NCBI GenBank assembly: GCA_000320605.2
Contig: KB445800.1
Coordinates: forward strand, 255,028 to 319,027
Length of the DNA: 64,000 bases
Source: Gelatoporia subvermispora B
Lineage: Eukaryota; Basidiomycota; Agaricomycetes; Polyporales; Gelatoporiaceae
Reading direction: 5' to 3'
In this document: positions 1-11,449 of the stretch, piece by piece
How positions within the stretch are numbered: the first letter of the stretch is position 1
Layout: each line of letters opens with the position of its first letter
The notes under the pieces: model-generated
The model's database searches: none
Told to the model about the DNA's origin: nothing
The model's input: the letters and a program-made list of their open reading frames with translations, nothing else
Position numbers and translations under genes: made by a program

Positions 1-43
1 TCAGGCCAACTTTCCTCCTCACTCTCATCCTGGGTTGGCCGAG

Positions 44-1853
44 ATGGCCGCCACTATCACCGGCTTCGAGACCCACGGTTCGTCGCGCTCCCGCATGCTG
101 GCAACTCGGATGTGCACTTCGAGACCAGGCTGATCTGGCCGAAACAGATGTCAGGTTCCCGACGTCCCTAACGGGCGACGGCACGGACGCTATGAACACT
201 GACTGCGACTACTCGTCCGCATATGTCACCCTGTTCACCTCAACGGACATCGTCGGACACGGCATGACATTCACCATCGGACGGGGGAACGACATCGTCT
301 GCGCCGCGATCAGGGAGCTCGCCCAGCGCCTGGTGGGCAAGGACACCGAGGAGCTCTTTGCGAACATGGGCAAGACATGGGACTACCTGAACGCGGACCC
401 GCAGCTGCGCTGGTATGTCGACTGACCTGCCTCCGGTTGCGGCACAGCTGATCCTGTGACCTGCCAGGATTGGCCCGGAGAAGGGCGTCATCCATATTGC
501 CTTGGGTGCCGTAAACAACGCGCTGTGGGACATGTACGCACGCTCGCGGAAGAAGCCCCTCTGGAAGCTCATCGTGGACATGACACCCGTACGTCATCAG
601 CCTGCACCTTTTGACCGACGTGTCCCTCATCCCGCGCTGCGCGCACTACCAGGAAGAGCTTGTGAGCGCGACCGCCTTCCGCTACATCACCGACGCAATC
701 ACGCGCGAGGAGGCGCTCGCGATGCTGCAGGCAAAGGCGGCGACGAAAGCGGAGCGCGAGGCGCGCGTGCGCGAGCTGGGCTACCCCGCGTACGTGACGT
801 CCGCGGGCTGGCTCGGGTACAGCGACGAGAAGGTCGCGCGCCTCACGCGCGAGGCCGTCGAGGCGGGCTTCAACCACTTCAAGATGAAGGTCGGCGCGGA
901 CAGGGACAGCGACCTCCGCCGCGGGAAGATCATCCGCAGCATCATCGACGACCCGCAGTACCTCCCGCCCGGCGCGACGCCGCGCGACCCGGATGCGCCG
1001 GAGCTCCGGGGCAAGAACGCGGGTCCGACGGGCGCGGTGCTCATGATCGATGCGAACCAGGTGTGGGACGTGCCCCAGGCGATCGAGTACGTGAAGGGCT
1101 TGGAGGAGATCAAGCCTTGGTGGGTTCCTTTCGTGGTTGGCAGTTCTAGGTGCAGCTAACACATGCCGTGCTAGGTTCATTGAGGAGCCCACTGCGCCGG
1201 ACGACATCCTGGGCCACGCCGCGATCCGCAAGGCGCTGAAGCCGTATGGCATTGGCGTAGCGACTGGCGAGCACGCGCACAACCGGATGGTGTTCAAGCA
1301 GCTGCTGCAGGCGGAGGCGATTGATGTCTGTCAGATAGACTCGTGTCGCCTAGCGGGTGTGAGCGAGGTCCTCAGCGTCTTGCTCATGGCTGCCAAGTAC
1401 GTCCAATTCCAGCGTCCGGAGTTCCTGGGACTAAACGAGAGCCTTGGGTAGGTTCGGCGTGACGGTGTGCCCGCACGCAGGAGGAGTCGGTTTGTGCGAG
1501 TATGTCATTCACCTGAGGTACGTCCGTTCGCTGCTCTGCGTATTTTTCCATCCTCTCACTGCTGTGCACGCAGTCTGATCGACTACATCGCGGTCTCGGG
1601 CACGATGGAGCGCAACGTGCTCGAGTTCGTTGACCACCTGCATGAGCACTTCCTTTACCCATGCTCCATCAACAAGAACGGGCGATACAACGTCCCGAAC
1701 GATGCCAACGAGGGCTACAGGTGCGTGATCAGCTGCCTAGAGCACAGAGAACGACAAGACTGACGTTTGGATAGTATCGAGATGCACAAGAACAGCATCG
1801 CGGAGTACGAGTGGCCGAATGGCTCGTATTGGGTGAGCGCGAAGGCGAAGTGA
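44..1853 (+). CDS. L-fuconate dehydratase (ENOSF1-like, enolase superfamily)
   Basis: The gene encodes an enolase-superfamily sugar-acid dehydratase that would convert L-fuconate to 2-keto-3-deoxy-L-fuconate in fucose breakdown. The product starts [11 protein letters not shown]; an intron at 78-147 leads to [19 protein letters not shown], a typical family N-terminus. Further introns that I can place lie at 413-467, 589-652, 1120-1174 and 1397-1451, with two more near 1518-1574 and 1721-1774. Active-site landmarks are in order: KMK (general base lysine), the metal ligands in [14 protein letters not shown] and GEHAHNR, and the PHAGGVGL histidine. The end is [15 protein letters not shown] charged insert ([18 protein letters not shown]) sits between KMK and MIDAN. 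The superfamily is certain. The substrate is assigned from overall similarity, and a related acid-sugar dehydratase is possible. Confidence 0.9.
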
Positions 1854-2152
1854 ACGGTCGGTTCCGGGACGCAGACAGAAAAGGGTTGTATCAATAACTT
1901 GTTGGCCGTTGTTTGGCTATATATTCTGGTATGTGGGCATGCATGGGCATGGGGCATTGAAGCTTGGAACTTGAGGGAATAATACCCGATTACCTCGAAT
2001 ACCGCGGTAACACCTAGGAGACATCTTTCTGTGGCTCGAGGATCAATGTCTAACACGACAGCAGATTGGACTACTTTGTAAAATGCACGACCGCGCCCCA
2101 ACATCCTTTACATATAAACAAGATCCAAGTCACAATAGACCAACCAACAAAC
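1854..2152. other. Intergenic, convergent 3' ends
   Basis: This AT-richer spacer lies between the end of the dehydratase gene and the end of the minus-strand remnant at 2153. It should hold the 3' UTR of the dehydratase. I see no gene or repeat. Confidence 0.5.
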
Positions 2153-2510
2153 CTATAGCTTCGCCTTCTCCGTTCTCGTCACCCACATCCGCGCCATCCT
2201 CTCAGTCACCTGCTCCGCCTCCCGCTCGATTGTCCGTACGAGCACTTCGCACGTCGGGCAGTCCTTGATCAGGCCCACGCACACGCCGAGCGTCCACATG
2301 CCGTACTCAGGGTCGCCCTTCTCGTACACGAGCCGGCCGCGCGCACCCGCAACGAGCTCGCGGAGGTTCTCGAACTTGGCGCCGCTCCAGCGCGACGGCT
2401 TTTATACTGGTCATTGACACTTTGACAGTTTCTGAACTAAGGAAGCTTACCAGATTCAGATCTGACGAGGCGCCACAACTTTCGCAAGTTATAATCTTTT
2501 GGAGCTCCAT
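2153..2510 (-). pseudogene. Truncated nitronate monooxygenase-like C-terminus
   Basis: Reading the minus strand, a C-terminal piece PSRWSGAKFENLRELVAG, then YEKGDPEYGMWTLGVCVGL, then IKDCPTCEVLVRTIEREAEQ ends at AKL-stop. This resembles the C-terminal region of fungal nitronate monooxygenases (2-nitropropane dioxygenases). The preceding 60 bp reads MELQKIITCESCGASSDLNL and can be joined by a possible 52 bp GT-AG intron, but the FMN-binding barrel is missing: 113 bp further upstream is the end of the TENA-like gene. I read it as a 5'-truncated relic. The family assignment rests on a short segment and is moderate. A small bona fide gene of about 115 codons cannot be excluded. Confidence 0.45.
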
Positions 2511-2623
2511 ATTCTATCTGCAGCTAAACAAAAATCCTATCTCGTGGAGACTACCAGTACATATAATTTCCGACCTCGAGCGATCACGAGTCACAAGATC
2601 CCAGCCTTCCACGGCGACGAGGC

Positions 2624-3816
2624 CTATAAATTCTGTCTCGGGTTCTCTCCAAACCCGAAGAACTCCACTTCATGGTTGCAGGCGTCGGTGAAGATCTTGC
2701 CGAGATCGGGAAGTCTCTTGTCATTTTCCCAGTCAATTTGAGCAGCCTTGAAGAAATCTGCGTGATGTTTGTGAGGCCCATTCGGGTGGAGCTGCACCTA
2801 GACGCACTGATCTGGTCGATACAAGCTTCTTTCACCTCCGCATCGCTGTTGGGAAGGATCCAGTGATTGTACCAGGGCGTCCCTGTCGAGTGTATGAGTG
2901 ATTGTGCTCACGGAGAATCAAAGGATAAACCTACGAGGATCCGGAAATGGTTTGGTGCTCAAAATATCAGTTGCAATCTTGTAATACACCTGGTCATGGT
3001 GAGTTGGGAGGCGTCGTGTGAGCTTGAGGTATCGCTGACACACCTGGAAGCATGGAATAAGGGCGACGAGGGAAATGATCCAGTCCTGGGTCTCTGCAGC
3101 TTCGAACTCTAGCTCAGAGTATTTTGTACTGGCAGCCTCTGGATTTACGGCATTGACGACATCCTCCTTGATGCCTAGGGTGTCGGTGCAGGTCTGTTTA
3201 ACAATCTGTACATAGCTAAGGTCACCAGAGATCCGATCTGCCATTTCCAGTAGTCTTTTCTCCTCCTTTGTCTTGCTCATTCGTTCTGCGTCGTATCGCA
3301 GGAGCTGCACGCAGTATTTGTAGTCTTGCTATAGGAGCTTAGTAGTGGGCAAGAACACCGCACAAAACTGAAGGTGTCAGCGTACCACGGTGTAGTATTT
3401 AAAACCCTCAAGAACTTTGTCGTACGTAGGAAGACCCTCAGGCATTCCGTGCTCGGGGATCCCAAACTCGGGGATACCAGTAGACGCCATGCTCTTGCAG
3501 AACTGGTTGTCCAGGATCTTCTTCCAGGCATCGTAATTGTTCTTAATCAGAATATTGACGAGATCGCTACGAAAATCTGTCAGCCATCGGCGTCGAGAGT
3601 ATCCAAGTTTGGGGAGGTTCACTATTTGTCTGGATTAGGATCGCCGGGCTGCCAGTATTTCACGCCCTGCCTCTCGAAACTCTTGACGTCGTCAACGGAA
3701 GGGCCTGTGGTTGGGTCTGCGGCGACAGCGTTGAATAACTGGATGGCCGCGAGAGCACGACCGGAGGGTATGGTAATCGGTGAGAGGGAAAGGAGTGTCT
3801 GCGAAGTAGAACTCAT
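2624..3816 (-). CDS. TENA/THI-4-like (thiaminase-2 fold) protein, copy A
   Basis: Six exons can be joined into a protein of about 300 residues starting MSSTSQTLLSLSP at 3816. The exon order is: N-terminal segment ending PGDPNPDKY; DLVNILIKNNYDAW to YYTVV; QDYKYCVQLLRYDAERMSK to LVALIPCFQ; VYYKIATDIL; WYNHWILPNSDAEVKE; FFKAAQIDWENDK to HEVEFFGFGENPRQNL-stop. This is the layout of the TenA/PQQC helical family: a QDY motif, the PC...VYY helix carrying the catalytic-type cysteine, a W-I motif, and a C-terminal helix with E and F near its end. TenA enzymes hydrolyse aminopyrimidine breakdown products of thiamin, but substrate specificity in fungal stand-alone copies is unknown. Its tandem partner is at 4852-6005. 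Conservation of the Cys and Glu suggests an active enzyme. Confidence 0.72.
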
Positions 3817-4851
3817 TGTGGCCACTGCAGACCTACTGGAGACTCAGATACCCAGACTATATATGCCTCTAGCCGGATGCACTCTCGCTTGGCTGAATGT
3901 GAAATGTGGCCCGGAAGATAACATGTATTAGTTGACCGATGAGCACTGTCAATCATATGCGAACTAGGTGAGTCACAGGACGCACGTACCACAGCAAGTT
4001 CCCACCAGAGGAGCATAGCCATAGGGAAACATCGCTCGAATTTTCCATAAGTGTAAACGTTCAAGCATCAGAGACATCGTAATTGCGAGCTCGCACGTCA
4101 CCCGACAAAGATACATGAGAGTTCCTGTCTTGTGAACCGAGCGGTGTTTGTATATCGACCGCTCGTCTGTCTCGCAAGGCACACAGCGTTACCCAGGAAA
4201 GGATAGTCTCATCGACAACAAGATCCGGGACGTCATGTGTAAGGGCCACCGACATTCACAAAGTCTACCATCACAACAGCATATAATAGCCGCCGATTAG
4301 GAGACTGCAAAATTGGTTCCTCCAGCCGAAGAATATTGAAAAATAGGGGCCTCGTTGGATTCTCTATTGAAGGGCATTCCGGGACTGAGTAGAGGTGGAT
4401 TGACTTGTATAGTTATGTACAAGTGATTCTGCAGTGGGACTTGCGATACGCCACGGACATCAAGAGCACGCACATGAATGGTGGAGCATTCCATACACCG
4501 TTAGACGTGGGGCAGTGGTTTTCTTCGAATATGACCTCTGACGTCGTCGGCTTAGTACCACGTTTGCTAAGCAGAGACTATTTTGAGCAAACCCCGATTT
4601 TCATCATGTTTGTACAGTTTGTGCAGACGAATTGATTTTATTTGAATGGTTTCTGACGAATCTTCGCTATCACCGTATTGTCGACGAGCCACATTTTATA
4701 ACACATGAATCTACGGTTATAATCACGCGAGGTAACTTCAGAGGGACAGCACATCAAATCATATTTCGAAAACACTTCCCAGTCGTACTGTACATGTCAC
4801 AGTCGCGAACCCCGTCACAGGTCTCAAAGTTGACCGATATAGCCATAATCA
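3817..4851. other. Intergenic between the TENA-like copies
   Basis: About 1 kb separates the ATG of copy A from the stop of copy B. Apart from the TATA element and the presumed 3' UTR of copy B, I see no supported gene, transposon ends or tandem repeat. Short open frames here have no recognisable motifs. Confidence 0.5.
3858..3864 (-). promoter_or_regulatory. TATA box of TENA-like copy A
   Basis: On the minus strand the sequence reads CATATATAG, about 45 bp before the ATG at 3816. The paralogue at 6005 has a TATA element at a similar distance, which supports both starts. Confidence 0.5.
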
Positions 4852-6005
4852 TCAGGCTGGCGGGAGCGGCTGTGGATTCTCGCCATAGCCGAAGAAGTTG
4901 AACTCGTGCCCACAGGCTTCCGTAAAGATCTGATTGAACATGTCCATGTTGTACTGGGAGCTGTACCAGTCGTTATCGGCGGCCTTGAAGAAGTCTGCAG
5001 GTACCCGTGAGACCAAAACCTCATCAAATACATGGTACACCTACTGATCTGCTTTGTGCATGAGTTCTTCGCATCGGCGCCGCTGTTCGGCTGGATCCAA
5101 TCTTTGTACCAAATCGTCGCTGCAACGCCCATGAGTGCCGTTAGGTTTTAGAAGTCGAAATCAATCTACTGGTATCTGGATTTTTCTCCATCATGTCTAT
5201 CCCGATTGCATAGTATACCTATCCAAAGCAATGTTATTTTCGATGATGTATCATTGTCTTCGTACCCACTTGGATGCATGGTATCATGGCTACCATCGAG
5301 TTCACCCAGTCCTGACGCTCTGCAACCGAGAATTCGAAGGCTGAATAGGCAGCGCTATCACCTTCTGTCGTTGCCGCGTTCACCGATGCCGCCGGGATGC
5401 CGAGATCATCTGTGCAGGTCTTCATCGTGTCGTTCGCGTATCCGAGATCGTTATAGACGTGCTGAGCGCTGTCCATAAGATCCTGCGGGCCTGGAGCCTT
5501 GCTCATTCTCTCCGCGTCGTAACGGAGGAGCTGTTGACAATACTTGTAGTCTTGCTGTTGAGAGTTACTTCTTGCCACCATCTGCGACTGAACTCGAATG
5601 TTGGGCTTACCACTGTGTACCACTTGAACCCGTTCAGAACCTTCTGGTACCCTGCAGAGCCATCGTTCCTCTGAGTGACCATATCTTGACTGAATTTGTT
5701 CTTGAGAACTTTGTCCCATGCAGTCCAGTTGTTCTTGATAAGGATATTCACGAGATCACTATCATAGAATAAGTCATCTGCTGGATATTGCCGTCAAAGT
5801 CGATATACCTCGGGTTGGGATCAGGATCTCCAGGCTTCCAGTGAACGGTATCCACTTCATCAACCTTGTTTATATCGTTTACGGATGGGCCCTTCGTAGG
5901 ATCGGCAGCGACAGCATTCAACAGATGGAGCGCTCTGAGAGCACGAGCGCAAGGGGCGGATGAGGGAGAGACAGAGACGAGGGGCTGCTGGGTCGTGTTC
6001 ATCAT
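4852..6005 (-). CDS. TENA/THI-4-like (thiaminase-2 fold) protein, copy B
   Basis: This is a paralogue of the 2624-3816 gene with the same exon order. It starts MMNTTQQPLVSVSP, continues with LNAVAADPTKGPSVND and GDPDPNPS (intron) DLVNILIKNNWTAWDKVL, then GFKWYTVV, QDYKYCQQLLRYDAERMSK, SMVAMIPCIQ, VYYAIGIDMMEKNPD, IWYKDWIQPNSGADAK, and FFKAADNDWYSSQYN to HEFNFFGYGENPQPLPPA-stop. The family Cys (in IPC), the QDY motif and the terminal Glu/Phe helix are kept. The two copies differ at many residues but hold the same intron positions, so the duplication is not recent. The function is inferred as TenA-like pyrimidine or amine hydrolysis, and the actual substrate is open. Confidence 0.72.
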
Positions 6006-6038
6006 GTATGCTGAGAATCATACCGTGAAGTCTCAGTG

Positions 6039-6047
6039 CCTTTTATA
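6039..6047 (-). promoter_or_regulatory. TATA box of TENA-like copy B
   Basis: On the minus strand the sequence reads TATAAAAGG, roughly 35-40 bp upstream of the ATG at 6005. This is a strong match to a fungal TATA box. Confidence 0.6.
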
Positions 6048-6425
6048 CTACCTGTTGACCTTGCGTAGATCGCTCGCTGGAATGTTTGGCGTGGTCTGGA
6101 CTTCAGGCATTTCCAATGATGACTGCGGGGATTGTTTCGGTTTTGACTGAACTGTAATGTTAGCTCGCAGCCTTCACAGCATGTGTCGGGCCCTCATGCT
6201 AATAGAACTGTAACTTGGAACTTTGCGAGACCTGAGCACTTCGCTTACGGGAAGCATCGGTCCACCTGACCGTTATTCTTAGAGCTTTGGCGCTTGACAA
6301 AAACAACATGAACCTACTCGCCATTCTGTATATTCCAATGAACTGAGTCCGACAAGCCGGTGTACAACGCCGATGTCAAAAGGGTATGAGAAGCTCTCGG
6401 TGCTGCAATGCCCCTCGGCGCTACG

Positions 6426-6638
6426 CTAGTATTCCCGACCTCCGAAGATACCATCATCTGTAAACTCAACCTTGGTGGCATGGATTCTTTCCCCCTGACG
6501 TCCTGTATACGCTTTTGCTTCCACAACGTTGGTGTTGAGAGGTTGATTGACCTGACTGCATTCTTTGATCACGTGCAGGTTCGCATACAGCTTGACTTGG
6601 TTAGATGGGTCACACACGTACCGAATTACGCACAACAA
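6426..6638 (-). other. Unassigned possible coding fragment
   Basis: A minus-strand frame holds QPLNTNVVEAKAYTGRQGER and KVEFTDDGIFGGREY, with a protein-like composition. A second minus-strand frame just downstream (EGHCSTESFSYPFDIGVV) could belong to it through a short intron. I do not recognise the family and see no convincing start. It may be an exon of a small gene or a remnant. The rest of 6006-6994 shows no other gene. Confidence 0.25.
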
Positions 6639-6994
6639 AGCTCATGAGAAATCGTTTGTGACTGGCCCGCTTCAGCAAATTCATTGTGTCCGGGACCTAC
6701 CCGGGTGGCATCCAGTACACTTCCGGTGGTTCAATTCTCAATGAAAGGCCCGTTGAACTGAGTTCAGTTGTGACGATATTGTGAGTTGTGACGGTACTGT
6801 GAAAAGAAATGAAGTTATGGATCTAGAATACAAGTAAGAGAAGGACAGGCCGCGTTTGCCAATTCATCTTGAGGATGAGTGTCGAGAGTTAAGTAGTGTG
6901 CCTCAACTAGCACCCCGTCAGATACCAGTCCCCCTCCCAGCGTGATCTGCATACCAATGATAACATCAACCAAGACGTCCGTGTGTGCAGTGGG

Positions 6995-8640
6995 TCACTC
7001 ACGCTTTACGCCCAAGGAGACATCCTCTACATCCTCTTTGACGTCTCTGCACATAGTCTCATGGGCGTCCAAGGTACCGAAGAGCGCATCCACGAATCGA
7101 ATCACTTCAAGTTGAGGTCCACATGCTCAACATGAAGGTATTGCAATCCATGTTTGTCGTGAGTAACAAAAGTATAATCGTCAGGAGTCTCTTGCTCCAT
7201 GAGCGGCAGGACAAGCGATATGAGTTGAGGACATACTCCAGCAACTTCAGGAAGAATAGACATCGTGGGGCGGCGATTAGTGGACCCCGATATTTCCGGG
7301 TGTTTCAACTCAGACCGCGCTCGTCCGATCGTGAGGAAGTCGCTATCATGTACAGTGAATCGGCAGAGTCGTGTAAAACGTACGCAAATAGACAGTATAT
7401 CTGGAAGCGGTAGGAGGTGTTGAACTAATTTCGCGATGGAGCTCCCAGCCGCCGCAGATCTGCTACCAAAAACGTGATCCTCGACCCGTATTGAGATATC
7501 TCTCAAGGTGGAAGCGCACTTATCCACCAAAGTCTCGACTAGCGCGCAGTACTCCTCGAGATGGCTTTTTATCGGATCCTCGATGGCAAGACAACGTAAC
7601 TGAGGTGCCTGTATGTGCTGTAAGAACCATTGTATCTTGTGAGAACACCCAAGCAAAGCCAGATCCTGTAGATTGGGGAGACAAGTGGAAGGAGTGGAGG
7701 AATGAACTTCGTCTTGAATGTCTGGGATCTCCACGCGAAACCCAATTGATAGACGCTCGAGGCTTGGGAGGGACGATAGAATGTCCAAAAAAAGTCGCTT
7801 GGAGAAAATCGGAGCTCTCCAAATTGGAGTATTCGCAGCATTCTAAAACGCGGTATGAGGGATATTGCACCTAGGTTAGGTACCTTGTCCACGCGCAAGC
7901 ATTCGAAGTTCAGAAGGTATGAGCAAAAGGCATCCAGCGTCACTTCTACATTGCCCTTTTTCGCAACCTCACCTCGCCACAGTGACGTATCGAGTGCACG
8001 GAGAGTTCGTGGAGTAAGGGGTAGGAAAAAATCCAGCCTCTCGTACCAGCTGATAGAGCATAGGGAAGGAAGGAGTGGAGAGCGCTGGTTACGATCCCAA
8101 AGCTTATAAAAAACCTTCAAATCAACGATGGCGTGATCGTTCTTCTGCGCGAGGTGGTGAACATATCCCGAAAGCGTTTTGAAGCGATACCACTCATGGT
8201 CCAATATTCCGCCTTCAAACCTCTATGTGCATTCTTGAGTGAGAAACTAGCGTTCTGTACATTGCCTAACTTACATGCGGTTCCTCGTAAAAGAAATGGC
8301 CAATCATCTCATCTTCAGGGGGTTTCCGAGAGCACTGAAAGGCTGAGAACACTTGTAGAAGGGGCAGCCAGGAGTCCAGCGCTCGCCATAGGACTCGGAG
8401 GGTAGGTTCCGAAAACGACTTGCAAACGCACGCATACCACAACAGCAACATTCGAGTTTGGCGATTAGGGTATGTGAAGTTGGCGACAGCGGATTGGTTC
8501 TCTTCGACGGGGGCCAGCACGTCGAAAACGTTACAGACAATGTCGTGGACCGCCAGGGCACGATGCGACGCGTTATGTCGCGTCAGATAGTCAACATACA
8601 GTTGATTTGAGGTTGGGCAGATATCAAAACGAGTATGCAT
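6995..8640 (-). pseudogene. F-box/LRR-like gene with two frameshifts (cluster copy 1)
   Basis: Exon 1 starts MHTRFDICPTSNQ and contains an F-box-like segment, SHRALAVHDIVCNVFDVLAP, followed by WYACVCKSFSEPTLRVLWRAL. A GT-AG intron near 8214-8274 joins EEPH to RFEGGILDHEW. The LRR-like part breaks at an A7 run (7787-7793; T7 in the coding strand). SPSDFF continues as WTFYRP in frame, but the frame homologous to the neighbours (LDILSSLPSLERLSIGF) is one base away. A second shift near 7105 separates HVEHVDLNLK-stop from the homologous tail RFVDALFGTLDAHETM, which runs to 6995. F-box proteins are normally SCF substrate receptors. This copy could only make truncated products. Confidence 0.75.
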
Positions 8641-9114
8641 GGATGATAGACGCAAAAGGTCGACAGAGGCCTGTCCGCTCAGAGATCGTTGCAAGAACGC
8701 ACGTGTGAGGTAGCGCCTGGTCAAGTTCATGATTGGCCCGAAGAGGGAAATTCTTCCCATAGCGCACCTATGTGACCGACAATTCTTAAAGTCTCGGGCA
8801 GATACGTCACCTTGCTCAGCAGCTCCTGCAATATATCACATGATACAGCGATAAAATCCACACATATACATTCCATCCGTTGAGGGTAACAAGACGCAGA
8901 TTAATCGGCCCCGCATAATCTGACTTACATCTACCACGAAATATATATACCATCATCCTATGCTATTGTCCTGACCATCAGGCAATCGTAGCGTGCTACG
9001 ATTCTAAGGCTCAGCAAAGGGCCAATACATGCCTGGTGCTGTCCTGAATCTACAAATTGAGTTTAGGTCATTCAGCGACTGTAACAACGAATCGTGATCT
9101 AAGAGACATGGTAC
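8641..9114. other. Intergenic between F-box copies 1 and 2
   Basis: This spacer holds the upstream region of copy 1 (including an in-frame ATG at 8760 that could extend its N-terminus) and the 3' flank of copy 2. No other gene or repeat is evident. Confidence 0.4.
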
Positions 9115-10834
9115 TTACGGGTGATGTCCGACCTCCACGCGTGTCATATAACCTTCGATTGTGCGACGCATCGTCCGTTGGGCATCCAGAGCGCTGAAGC
9201 GGTTCTCTACAAAAGCCTTCAATTGGTCTTCTTGGGCCTCCAGTCTGGTGTGGAACTGGAGATATCTCAGGTCATGTGTCGTGCAAGGACCGAGGTAAGA
9301 GCCAGCAGGGATGTGTCCGTCTAAGAACGGTAAGACCAGACGTTTGAGACTGGGACATAGGTTGGCGATTTTAGGGAGAACGGTCAATGTGGGGCGTAGA
9401 GGAGCAAAGTCGACATGCACAGCGACCTCTAATTCCCGTAAAGCCGGCCATGCCTGCCCCATCGCGATAAGATCCTCATCGTATACCTGCACATCAGCCC
9501 ATTCGGAGAACTCGATTTTGATCCCGAGCATGTCTCGTAGGGAGAGGATGGGTCGCAACACTTGTAGAATTGAGCACATGTAGAAGAGATCCTCCATAGC
9601 AAACGAGTAGTTGAATTTGCTGCAGCCTAAGCAAAAATATCGTAATGTCGAGGCGCATTTAAGGAGCATAGTTTGCACGGCACAGAGATATACCTCCACG
9701 GAGTCGCCTGAGATGTCCTTGTAGGATAGAGAACGCAATGTAGGGAAATACGTGCACTGCGAGAACCATACAATGCAGTTGAGGAGTCCTCTGAGTGTCA
9801 GATCTTGGAGATGCGAAAGAGTTCGGGGCGCGATGTCCCGTGAGGGCCGGTGGATTTTCACCTCATCGTAAAATTGAAGCGAAATGGTTTCGAGGACCGG
9901 AAGAGAGGACAGTGCATTGATAAATGACTCATCGAGGTCGAACGCAATTACTCCACAGTGAAGCGTACGCAACTTGGTGAACCTCGGAATTTCTTCGAAT
10001 TCATAAGCCTTGCCAATGCGCAAAAATTCCACGCCCGGATTGTCACCGCAAAGGTCGTGCAATGCTACACAAGGTAACTCTTCACATCTTGGGTCTTTTG
10101 TCCAGTGGCGCACCTCGAGCGCGGAAAGAGTCTCTGGGATGGCTGGGTATGCTGTTTGAGTTTCCCGCAGTAGATAATCGCTCGCAGTGAAGGAAGCAAT
10201 GGTCGGGAATTGTTGCGGTTCCAGATCTCATACAGGGCGCGCAACTCGTGGTGTGAAAAGCTATCATCGAACGACGCATAATGTATTTTTGCTGCATATT
10301 TCTTCAAACGAGTCAAGTCTTCATCTAATACCTCGCCTCGTAAGTGCTGGATTGGGAGTCGCCACAACCAACATGATGCCTGTGAATCGCTGCATTACAC
10401 AGATTATCAGAATGACTCACATATATTCTTCGGCCGGGAATACCCCTACAGCTTCTTCTACCGCTCAAAGGTACGGTGATCGTGTTTTCTGCGGGTATAC
10501 AGACGGGCTTGAATCCTGACAGCAGTCGGAGCAACGGTAGCCAGGATGTCATGGTCCTCCACAAGGTCTGAAGAGCCGGTTCAGAGAAGGCCTGGCATAC
10601 ACGTGCGCAGCAGGCTAACGATCTCCGACTCTTCGAGTTGGGTATTGGAAATCTAATGTGGCAATCGCCCCCGTCATTTTCCTCATCTGCATCGTCTTCT
10701 GTGATCAGACTTCGAAAAATGTGTGAGATGAGTTCTTCGATTACAAGTGCACGGTGTGCCGACGTAACTCTTCTTGTAAAAGTAGTCTCAGTGACGTCCG
10801 ATTGAACAGAAGGGGTGGCCTGCGGTGCATCTAT
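9115..10834 (-). pseudogene. F-box/LRR-like gene, start lost and frameshifted (copy 2)
   Basis: The F-box region reads SAHRALVIEELISHIFRSL, then SLACCARVCQAFSEPALQTL. Where copy 3 starts ATGGATACACC, this copy has ATAGATGCACC (10832-10834), and no in-frame ATG is found in the roughly 100 bp upstream. After an intron comes LRGEVLDEDLTRLKKYA. At about 10153-10160 the frame breaks between YCGKL and the homologous AYPAIPETLSALEVRHW; the stretch contains no GT, so an intron cannot explain it. The rest (DPRCEELP to RVEVGHHP, 9115-10130) is open and LRR-like. The final codons CCG-TAA-GT also read as a splice donor (gtaagt), as in the other copies, so a small last exon may be missing from the span. 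Confidence 0.7.
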
Positions 10835-11449
10835 TGAGTGCTTAGTATAGAAAGAGTGATTCCTGGCGGAATGGAAGTTGAACAGAACGAGGTTGTGGCT
10901 CGCTCCGCCGCGGCTGCAGGCTCGTGGCGCTGCGGCAAGTTGAGGTTGCCGGCCCGGGCCCCGAACAGGAAGACCACATATTATTGTCCTCCCGACCCTA
11001 TGTCAATTTTCCCCAGTCCAGCCCAGAATCATTTCACTGTCTTCATATAACGAGAGCAATTTCTGGAATCTTCTCCATTCTCAAGCGCGCGAGCCACATG
11101 TGCCTCCGCCGGCTATCGTTGTGACCAGAAATACAGAAGCTTCTTCTGAGACAACTTGCTGCATAGGATAGGGTACAGTTAATGAACCATTACATATGCG
11201 ACTCCTCGGCAGGACCTGTCGGCACGCGTGGGACAAGAATATAGTCCGCCTCGTGTAGCTTTTCGTATGTTACGAAACGAGAGAACCGAAAACTCTTAGT
11301 TGAAGACGCCTTTGCAAACCCTTGAGTGTTCGTAGAAGGCCACCCTTCTAGACCTCAGCGAAGGGCCGGTATGTGCTCGGTGATCCCCCAGATCTGTGAA
11401 CCATCTGTTGAATTTCCGAGCAGTAGACTGTGTTCAGGAGAGACATCAC
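10835..11449. other. Upstream flank of F-box copy 2
   Basis: A GC-rich part near 10895-10965 is similar to the flank upstream of copy 3 (about 13200-13265), so the duplication unit included promoter DNA. No separate gene is supported. Confidence 0.45.

Noticed and set aside
11222..11230. Other isolated ACGCGT words (for example near 11225, 54425 and in the MITEs)
   Set aside because: Single copies occur at about the frequency expected by chance in GC-rich DNA, so only the EXO1 cluster stands out.
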